The position numbers were made by a program, and so were the translations under genes. From the NCBI GenBank assembly GCA_900771425.1, contig CAAGNV010000101.1, forward strand, positions 1-30,074: a DNA stretch of 30,074 nt, in the 5' to 3' direction. Every line of letters begins with the position of its first letter. Within the stretch, counting starts at the first letter, position 1. Shown here piece after piece: positions 17,306-23,561 of the stretch. This DNA comes from Bacteroidaceae bacterium. GTDB taxonomy: Bacteria > Bacteroidota > Bacteroidia > Bacteroidales > Bacteroidaceae. The notes beneath the pieces are model-generated. The model saw only the letters and a list, made by a program, of their open reading frames with translations. It ran no database searches and was not told the DNA's origin.

Positions 17306-17361
17306 GTCTGTTCTGTTTATTCTGTTGCGATGGTTTAGTCTGCCTTTAAGTCACGCTTTTC
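17306..17361. repeat. Operon-flanking direct repeat, copy B
   Basis: Begins GTCTGTTCTGTTTATTCTG, then TTGCGATGGTTT, TCTGCCTTTAAG and TCACGCTTTT. It matches 8606-8663 in the same orientation. On the minus strand it covers the last codons and stop of the lipoprotein gene and its 3' flank. Confidence 0.85.
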
Positions 17362-17939
17362 TTGACTTCCTCAAAGTCTTCTGCCAAGATTTCCTTGAAT
17401 GTAGGGGCGTAGTCGTATGCCTCGGTGCCGATGAAGTCATCGACACGATACTCCCCGTCTTCCTTGACTACGAATAATGTCAATTGTTGCCACCATCGTT
17501 TGTCATCGCCGTTTTTTATGATGACGTCAACTCTGCCTTTGGATGGTGAGAGGGATTCTGCCTGCACGATCTCCATGTCTATGTGTTCCCAATCTTGTGC
17601 AAAAATCCATGGGTTGCAATCCCATCCCATGACCTCCGCTTCGTCTTTGTGGTTACTGCTCCATTCGTCAACCTCATTTATGAGATTCTGCAGGTCATGG
17701 CTCCCATACTTTTCGAATTCGTCGACTTCAAGTTCCCTCCCGCTGTTGTAAAGGGGCAGTATGTCATCGTATAGGGCTTTCACGAAGGCTTTCATTGCTA
17801 CTGTGTCAGTCTTTTCCTCTGATGCTACCGGAGTGCTGTTGGTGCCGGCTTCATCGTTTCCTCCTTTGGCGTTACATGCAGTCAGCACGTTTGCCAGTGC
17901 TGCTGCAAACAATAATGCTATGATTCTTCCGTTTCTCAT
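17346..17939 (-). CDS. Putative lipoprotein, DUF3828-like
   Basis: 197 residues with a lipoprotein signal peptide ending in the lipobox VLTAC (Cys about 22), followed by a Gly/Asn/Thr-rich linker. The mature domain (MKAFVKALYDDILPLYNS, later IFAQDWEHIDMEIVQAE, KRWWQQLTLFVVKEDGEYRVDDF) resembles Bacteroidota lipoproteins of the DUF3828/NTF2-like kind with unknown function. It is transcribed from a -7 box at 17961-17968 that is almost identical to the one before the DUF177 gene. Its 3' end lies in a repeat shared with the end of the glycosidase operon, which it precedes. Confidence 0.75.
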   Translation of the reverse strand: MRNGRIIALLFAAALANVLTACNAKGGNDEAGTNSTPVASEEKTDTVAMKAFVKALYDDILPLYNSGRELEVDEFEKYGSHDLQNLINEVDEWSSNHKDEAEVMGWDCNPWIFAQDWEHIDMEIVQAESLSPSKGRVDVIIKNGDDKRWWQQLTLFVVKEDGEYRVDDFIGTEAYDYAPTFKEILAEDFEEVKKSVT

Positions 17940-17960
17940 AAATAACAGTTAGTTTGACTC

Positions 17961-17985
17961 CAAAGTTACGAACATTTTCCGAAAC
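17961..17985 (-). promoter_or_regulatory. Promoter element, copy B
   Basis: On the minus strand it reads GTTTCGGAAAA then TGTTCGTAACTTTG, one base different from 7998-8022. TAACTTTG (17961-17968) is an exact TAnnTTTG box, 21 bases before the lipoprotein ATG at 17939. The remaining 17986-18299 holds no other feature that I can support. Confidence 0.65.
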
Positions 17986-18299
17986 TGCAATCTTCTTGCC
18001 TGACTTTTTCTCTCTTTCAACTGTTTTAGCGTTAAAGACCTCTCTTTTTGCTTGTTTGATGAATCAATGAATTGATGCTGTGTTTCGTAATATCATCGGC
18101 TGTAAACGGCGCATAATATATAATAAGGTGTAGCCATTAGTAAACCTGCATCGACTATGTACAGGATGAGCATAGCTCTGAATGAAAAAATGAGTGGAAT
18201 ATACAAAATAGTTGGTATTTTGAGTAACCGTTTTCATGTTTCGTTTGTCTTTATATGTAGAAACAAGCGAATAATTAACCTCTTAACAAACGCTGAAAT

Positions 18300-18848
18300 A
18301 TGAAAAGACTGATTTATCTGTGCATCGCTGCGGTGATGCTGGTTGCCTGCGACAAGGAAGATTTGCCCGACGACATCTGCGTCGATTGGACTCCTGTCTA
18401 TTTTTTCATTCTTGCGGTTGATTCCGCCGGAAATGATATTATCAAGTAAGATATGCCCGACATGACAGTTACGTTTCGTGGTGAAACTTATCATGTAAGT
18501 AATTTGTATGAAACGACAAGGGCCATTTTACCAAACTTCTATGGGTTATGCTTTATACGTGCCAACGACACTGATTGGAGAACCAATCCCTTTAATGCGT
18601 ACAATCCACCACAGAATAACTTTCTGGCATTTGGTGAGTTGGATGGATCGAAGGATATGGATGAGGACATAATCCTGACGTGGCCCGATGGCTCGAAGAA
18701 TACCATTCATTACCATTGCTCTGACCATAAGGTAACCCGAAAGGAGGTCAGTTGCAAGCGTACATGGAAGCTCGACGGCAAAAGCCACGAAGGATACATC
18801 TTTGAATTCGTGAAAGACGGATTGCACCATGTTGACATATCAAATTGA
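18300..18848 (+). pseudogene. Lipoprotein gene interrupted by an in-frame TAA
   Basis: The ATG at 18300 opens MKRLIYLCIAAVMLVACDKEDL, a clear lipoprotein signal with Cys17. It continues to AVDSAGNDIIK and then meets TAA at 18447-18449. The same frame carries on without another stop to 18848 (DMPDMTVTFRGETYHV, FYGLCFIRANDTDW, then SCKRTWKLDGKSHEGYIFEF). The two halves together make a 182-residue protein with codon use and style like small Bacteroidota lipoproteins, so this is one gene with a single nonsense codon. The second half also has an ATG (18453), but that product would lack a signal peptide. I do not recognise the family. Suppression or a sequencing error remain possible. Confidence 0.75.
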
Positions 18849-18900
18849 TGACCAAACTGCGCAATGATTGTCGAAATGCGTCATGCATAAATATTCATAA

Positions 18901-18917
18901 AATGCATAATTATGCAT
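18901..18917. repeat. 16-bp perfect palindrome with ATGCAT ends
   Basis: ATGCATAATTATGCAT is a perfect palindrome. Related ATGCATAAATAT-type half-sites lie at about 18883 and 19151. It sits 50-70 bases after the broken lipoprotein gene. It could be a protein-binding site; that is inference. Confidence 0.5.
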
Positions 18918-19008
18918 GAGTACATCTGCCTGAAAGAGGACAGACACGACGGTGAAAATACGATTCCGTATGTGCTTGATAATCATTGCTGTTAGGTGAG
19001 GGCGAAAA

Positions 19009-19116
19009 CGCAGCCATATCTTAGCGTCGGAAGAACCAAATCTTATCGCCATAAGAACCAAATCTTATTGGCCGAAGAACCAAATCTTCCGACCCGAAGA
19101 TATGGCTGCGTTTTTT
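19009..19116 (+). repeat. Modular hairpin repeat, copy R2, terminator-like
   Basis: Outer arms CGCAGCCATATCTT (19009-19022) and AAGATATGGCTGCG (19097-19110) are perfect inverted repeats, followed by six T residues. Next inside are TCGGAAGA and TCTTCCGA. The core holds three direct copies of AAGAACCAAATCTT joined by 8-base links (TATCGCCA-like, then ATTGGCCG-like). With the T-run it could terminate transcription from the lipoprotein gene at 18300. It is the partner of R1 at 8361-8465. Confidence 0.8.
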
Positions 19117-19199
19117 GTAAGAGTAAAATGCGTGTTTGAAATCTGCTGAAAATGCATAAATATGCAATTTGGTGTGAAGGCACGCGGAGTAGGCATTGT

Positions 19200-19304
19200 G
19201 CTTAGAGATGAGAGCTTAGAGCTTAGAGCTTAGAGCTTAGAGATGAGAGTTTAGAGCTTAGAGAGTTTAGAGCTTAGAGAGCTTAGAGTGGAGAGATGAG
19301 AGAT
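19200..19304 (+). repeat. Degenerate heptanucleotide tandem repeat (GCTTAGA)
   Basis: About 105 bases built from GCTTAGA and variants (GTTTAGA, GATGAGA). Four uninterrupted units lie at about 19214-19241 and related units before and after. It sits 168 bases before the ATG of the outer-membrane protein gene. No coding frame is suggested. Confidence 0.8.
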
Positions 19305-19471
19305 TAAGCCGCTGTCAGTGATCCACAAAAATCAGACTTTTATCGGACAATAATAAAAAAAGATTACGTTTTGTGTAGTTTTCCGACGATTGCTGCGTCT
19401 AACGAAGTGTATAAACGAAAATGAAACAAGTAATAGGGAATGTGGTTACACTCCGTTAAAGAAGAAAAACA

Positions 19472-21877
19472 ATGAAGAAGCAATTAGTTAAGTGGATGTT
19501 AGGTGCCATGATGTGCACCTTATGTACTGCTGCATCGGCAGCCGAACCAAACATCGATGGCATGGTGCTTGACGCTGAAGGTCAGCCAATGGGATTCGTA
19601 AATGTAGTGTTGCTGTCGTTGCCCGACTCTGCCTTTATTCAGGGCGCGACGAGTGGTGCTGACGGACATTTCCACATCGCTGCCGAAGCTGCAAAAGGTC
19701 TGCTTCGCGCTACATGCGTAGGTTACGAGACTGTATATATAAATATGAGCGACTTCAAGGGACAGATTCAGATGCACGACGACGTCAAGATGCTCGGCGA
19801 AGTGACGGTGAAGGGGCAACTGCCTAAGACTAAGCTGACTGGCAACTCAATGGTGACACTCATCGAGGGTACTGTGCTTGAGAAGTCCGGCTCGGCAAAG
19901 GAGATGCTGAGCAAGGTGCCGGGCATGACGAAGAAAGGCGATGACCTGGAAGTGCTCGGACGTGGCACACCTATATATTATATAAACGGACGTAGGATGC
20001 AGGACGGCGACGAACTGAAACGCCTGCGCAGCGAAGAAATCAAGGAGGTGGAGGTCATCACCAACCCTGGAGCTCAGTACGATGCCACGGTCAAGTCGGT
20101 AGTGAGAATCAAGACATTGAAGCCTCAGGGCAGCGGATTCGGCTTCGACGTGACTGCTGAACACAGCCAGAGCCTGCAATTTGGATATGCCGACCCAGGC
20201 CTCACGACAAACCTGCGATACAGATATAAGTCGTTCGATGTGTTCGGTATGGTCAACTACTGGACTTGGGACGAATCACAGGTGGCTTCTCCGTGGCAGT
20301 GGAGCTACATGGACACTGACGGTGCGTTGCAGTGTATCGAACAGCAGGTGTCGGTCCGTTCTAAGTTCCACGGCAGAGGGTTGAACTACCATCTCGGCAT
20401 GAACTGGCAAATTACGGAAAACCACTCCGTGGGAATGCGTATCGGCCGCAAGGATAACTTTAAGTACGAGATGAATCTCAATCAGCAAACACTTATGAAC
20501 CAATTCATTGTAGGACAGACAACACCACTGGCGACCGTCACTGACATATCACGAGAACGCGCAGAGACGTCGCAGCCATACTACTGGGAAGGTAACGCAT
20601 ATTATAACGGAAAGGTAGGCAAACTGGGCATAGACTTCAACGTGGACTTCATCAGCAAGAAGTCTGATGAAAAGAAGATAATCTCTGACCTTGTCGATGA
20701 CAATTTCTCGCTGGTACATTCATCAGCGCCGACTGTCAACGAGATGATTGCCAATAAGTTGGTGCTGAACTATCCTGTATGGAAAGGTATGCTGCAGTTT
20801 GGTACCGAGATGTCGTTCGTCAACCGCGAGTCGAAGTATCAGATTGAAGGCATCGGGCTGCCCAATACCAACTCCAAGACAAAGGAACAAAACATAGCAG
20901 GATTCCTGGAATACGGTTTCCAACTGCCAAAAGTCGGTATGCTGAGTGCAGGCTTGCGCTACGAACATGTTGATTTCAAGTATGATGACCTATACGATGC
21001 CACTGGCTCAATGAAACGCGTTACCGACGACGTCTATCCAACGCTGTCATGGGCAAATCAGTTTGGTCGTTGGCAGACATCGCTGAGTTACAGCTTAAAG
21101 ACCAACCGCCCTGGCTTCTGGATGCTCGACGAGTCAATACAGCGAATCAATTCATATTCGCTCCAGCAGGGCGACCCAAAACTGAAGAACGAGAAAATCC
21201 AGTCGATCAGTGCTATGGCGCGTTATAAGTGGATGACACTTAGCCTGATGTATAGCCGTACTGACGATGCACTTACCCAGTGGTCATTCATCTATAACGA
21301 CGAAGGAATGATTCTCATCAAGAACATCAACCTCGACGTGCCATTGCGCAACCTTACGTTCTATGCCAACCTGAACCCTACATGGGGAGTGTTCAGCCCG
21401 AACTGGACTGTCGGAATGCAGAAACCAAACATGAAACTGACACTTGCCGACCCACGCGAACCATCAGGCAAACGAACTGTCAAGTATGTAGATCCAATAG
21501 TATTCGTACGTCTCAATAATGCTGTACGCCTGAAGCACTCATGGCAGTTGGAGGCAAACCTTGCATTCAATTCACGCGGAAGTGCTCAAAATGTCGATTT
21601 GCTCAGCGAAACATACTCCTTGCAGTTTGCCCTCCAGAAGTGCTGGCTCAAGAACGATGCACTCACCCTGCGTGCATCTATCGACGACGTGCTCCAGCGT
21701 TCAGACCAAAAACTCAAGATGGACTGCGGCTACTACGACCTCGTTCAGCACAGCATCGGAGACACACACCGATTCTCGGTATCGCTCCGCTATGCGTTCA
21801 ACGCCACACAAAGCAAGTACAAGGGAACTGGTGCCGGCAAGGCAGCAGCCGAACGACTCAGCCAGCAAAGCAAGTAA
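19472..21877 (+). CDS. TonB-dependent-receptor-like outer-membrane barrel protein
   Basis: 801 residues with a signal peptide (MKKQLVKWMLGAMMCTLCTAASA). Residues about 25-105 form a carboxypeptidase-regulatory-like Ig domain (IDGMVLDAEGQPMGFVNVVLL, SGADGHFHIA, ATCVGYETVYI). A plug-like domain follows (LGEVTVKGQLPKTKLTGNSM, GTPIYYINGRRMQDGDELKRL, IKEVEVITNPGAQYDA). The rest is a beta barrel of the outer-membrane beta-barrel family 3 type, ending in the strand THRFSVSLRYAFN. Such proteins are SusC relatives without a SusD partner; no SusD gene is adjacent here. Transport of a ligand across the outer membrane is likely and the ligand is unknown. It is monocistronic, with a heptanucleotide repeat upstream. 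Confidence 0.88.
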   Translation: MKKQLVKWMLGAMMCTLCTAASAAEPNIDGMVLDAEGQPMGFVNVVLLSLPDSAFIQGATSGADGHFHIAAEAAKGLLRATCVGYETVYINMSDFKGQIQMHDDVKMLGEVTVKGQLPKTKLTGNSMVTLIEGTVLEKSGSAKEMLSKVPGMTKKGDDLEVLGRGTPIYYINGRRMQDGDELKRLRSEEIKEVEVITNPGAQYDATVKSVVRIKTLKPQGSGFGFDVTAEHSQSLQFGYADPGLTTNLRYRYKSFDVFGMVNYWTWDESQVASPWQWSYMDTDGALQCIEQQVSVRSKFHGRGLNYHLGMNWQITENHSVGMRIGRKDNFKYEMNLNQQTLMNQFIVGQTTPLATVTDISRERAETSQPYYWEGNAYYNGKVGKLGIDFNVDFISKKSDEKKIISDLVDDNFSLVHSSAPTVNEMIANKLVLNYPVWKGMLQFGTEMSFVNRESKYQIEGIGLPNTNSKTKEQNIAGFLEYGFQLPKVGMLSAGLRYEHVDFKYDDLYDATGSMKRVTDDVYPTLSWANQFGRWQTSLSYSLKTNRPGFWMLDESIQRINSYSLQQGDPKLKNEKIQSISAMARYKWMTLSLMYSRTDDALTQWSFIYNDEGMILIKNINLDVPLRNLTFYANLNPTWGVFSPNWTVGMQKPNMKLTLADPREPSGKRTVKYVDPIVFVRLNNAVRLKHSWQLEANLAFNSRGSAQNVDLLSETYSLQFALQKCWLKNDALTLRASIDDVLQRSDQKLKMDCGYYDLVQHSIGDTHRFSVSLRYAFNATQSKYKGTGAGKAAAERLSQQSK

Positions 21878-22540
21878 ACTTCGCCGATGCAGGTACTTGC
21901 ATGAATGGCAAGGACATCAAAAAGCACCGAATACTCCGTGATAAGTTCGGCTATGCATATCATGAAATTATTGTTCTTCGGCAAAGACGGCAATATCACT
22001 TTCACTGTCATATTGACCACTCGCTCCAGCTCGTTGTAGCATCCTCCATACGCTGTCATCGCCCCATAAAACATAACATCCGACTTTTACCAGACAACAA
22101 TCATTATGAAATAAGAGAATTGAGGAACTCACCAATGCGTTTAGAAAGCAAATCTTTGCGATGACCATTATGTTCTTCTTGAGAATCTGCTTCCGAATTG
22201 TAAAGTGCTGAATATCAATACTCCCCGAAAGCGAAAACAACCAAAAGAAACAAACTGGAAACAAAAATTTCAAAAACCCCAAAATGAAAACATCTGCTTA
22301 ACATATCTTAACACGGAAAACAAGTGAAATTTTCATTTTCTATCATTACGTATGAGTGAAAATGAGGTTCTCAAAATAACATAAGGGAAAGAAAAATCAT
22401 AAGGTACAACATGCTCGGAAGATTAAGATTTCTTGCAAAAAATCGTTTGTTAATGCACTCCAAGCATTTCAAATCAAGAAAATAATTTCTATTTTTACTA
22501 ATTATTATCAAAATATGAAAGCGTTTTGAAGAAAAAGTAT
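21878..22540. other. Gene-free stretch of about 660 bases
   Basis: I see no supportable gene, RNA or repeat here. Base composition changes from the mixed composition of the barrel gene to clearly AT-rich from about 22060 on, which marks the left side of the XRE-methyltransferase island. Short open frames on both strands have no recognisable motifs. One minus-strand stretch (about 21968-22090) reads plausibly (WGDDSVWRMLQRAG) but could not be assigned. Confidence 0.5.
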
Positions 22541-22548
22541 TACCTTTG
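22541..22548 (+). promoter_or_regulatory. -7 box (TACCTTTG) of the XRE regulator gene
   Basis: TACCTTTG followed by CAAAG is an exact TAnnTTTG box, 20 bases before the ATG at 22569. The -33 position has no clear TTTG. It may now be the only promoter serving everything to 29255. Confidence 0.6.
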
Positions 22549-22568
22549 CAAAGCAAAACTTTACAAAA

Positions 22569-22793
22569 ATGGCAAATGACAATAAAAATCTGAATAGAAT
22601 AAAGGTTATTCTTGCTGAAAAGAATCTCCAGAACAAGTGGCTTGCTGAGCAACTTGGAAGAGATCAAGCAACAGTTTCCAAGTGGGTGACTAATTCTGCT
22701 CAACCTAGTCTTGATATGCTTATCAAAATAGCACAAGTTTTAGATGTTGACATTAAAGACTTAATCCGCTTTGAAGCAGCGTCGCAGTCATAA
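22569..22793 (+). CDS. XRE-family helix-turn-helix regulator
   Basis: 74 residues, essentially only a Cro/C1-type helix-turn-helix domain: NRIKVILAEKNLQNKWLAEQLGRDQATVSKWVTNSAQPSLDMLIKIAQVLDV spread over residues about 9-60, with the recognition helix at ATVSKWVTN. It is followed 22 bases later by a C5-cytosine methyltransferase gene. Small XRE proteins in this position commonly control methyltransferase or restriction-modification expression, so a controller role is likely. The gene is AT-rich like the methyltransferase and unlike the glycosidase genes downstream, consistent with horizontal transfer. Confidence 0.88.
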   Translation: MANDNKNLNRIKVILAEKNLQNKWLAEQLGRDQATVSKWVTNSAQPSLDMLIKIAQVLDVDIKDLIRFEAASQS

Positions 22794-22815
22794 ATTAAAG
22801 TAAGATTACCGACCA

Positions 22816-23511
22816 ATGAGAATAGTTTCTTTATTCGCAAACATAGGTGTTGCAGAAGCCTGCCTTCATGAGCTCAATAACGTCAGCGTTGTGGTTGCAA
22901 ATGAGTGGCTACAAAAGCGTGCAAATTTGTATCAAGCTATATATCCCGAATCTAATATGATTTGTGGAGATATAACTGATGAAAATGTATATCAGCAAAT
23001 TCTTCAGGCATGTAGAAGGGAAAGAGTTGATACCTTAATGGCTACACCGCCATGCCAAGGTATGAGTACAGCTGGGCAAAAGATAAAATTTGATGAGCGC
23101 AATTCATTAGTCATGCATGCAATCCGAATGATTCATGATTTGAATCCACGATATGTGCTTATAGAAAACGTTACTGACTTCATAATCACACCTATAATGT
23201 ATCATGGTGTAGAAACAATGTTGCCTGATGTGATACATCAAGAACTTGATAACGACTATGATATTGATATTCACACCATTGATACAGATGACTATGGTGT
23301 TCCCCAAACTCGTGATAGAATGATTATTCTTATGACGAGACATGGAGTTAGACGCAGATGGACTTTGCCACCAGTAGAACAACATAGGGTAACAATGGAA
23401 GAAGCTATAGGACATTTACCGACAGCCTGGGCTACAATGACCATTCCTACTTCAACCGTATTTTTAGGAAAACCTGTGGCAAGACACCGCTGGAGTATAG
23501 AGAGGAGATGA
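22816..23511 (+). pseudogene. Truncated DNA C5-cytosine methyltransferase
   Basis: The 231-residue open frame carries the N-terminal half of a C5-methyltransferase. Motif I is IVSLFANIGVAEACL (FANIG in place of the usual FxGxGG). Motif IV is PPCQGMS with catalytic Cys80. Motif VI is ENV (117-119) and motif VIII is QTRDR (164-168). At about GHLPT (199-203) the homology stops. The target-recognition domain and motifs IX and X, which would add some 150-200 residues, are absent. The remaining 28 codons read an unrelated gene out of frame (see 23424). Without a recognition domain the product should be inactive. No restriction endonuclease gene is next to it. Confidence 0.82.
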
Positions 23512-23540
23512 AGGGTATGATGGGTAATTCAATAAATTGA
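23424..23540 (+). pseudogene. C-terminal remnant of an AraC-type (possibly HTCS) regulator
   Basis: In the frame one base from the methyltransferase frame, 38 codons read SLGYNDHSYFNRIFRK, then TCGKTPLEYREEMKG and a TGA at 23538. This is the second helix-turn-helix of the AraC family (GYNDxSYFNRxFRKxxGxTPxEYR), as found at the C-terminus of AraC regulators and of hybrid two-component systems that control glycan-use loci. The rest of the gene is missing; upstream of about 23420 the sequence is methyltransferase. It ends 21 bases before the GH29 start, so it was probably the regulator of the GH29-GH43 pair. The last residues run to MMGNSIN. Confidence 0.82.
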
Positions 23541-23561
23541 CAAACATATAAGCGTAATAGA

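Noticed and set aside
21541..22164. Plus-strand 207-codon frame overlapping the end of the barrel gene
   Set aside because: The overlapping barrel frame is well supported, and the alternative has no motif and unusual residue content (Arg/His/Gln-rich).
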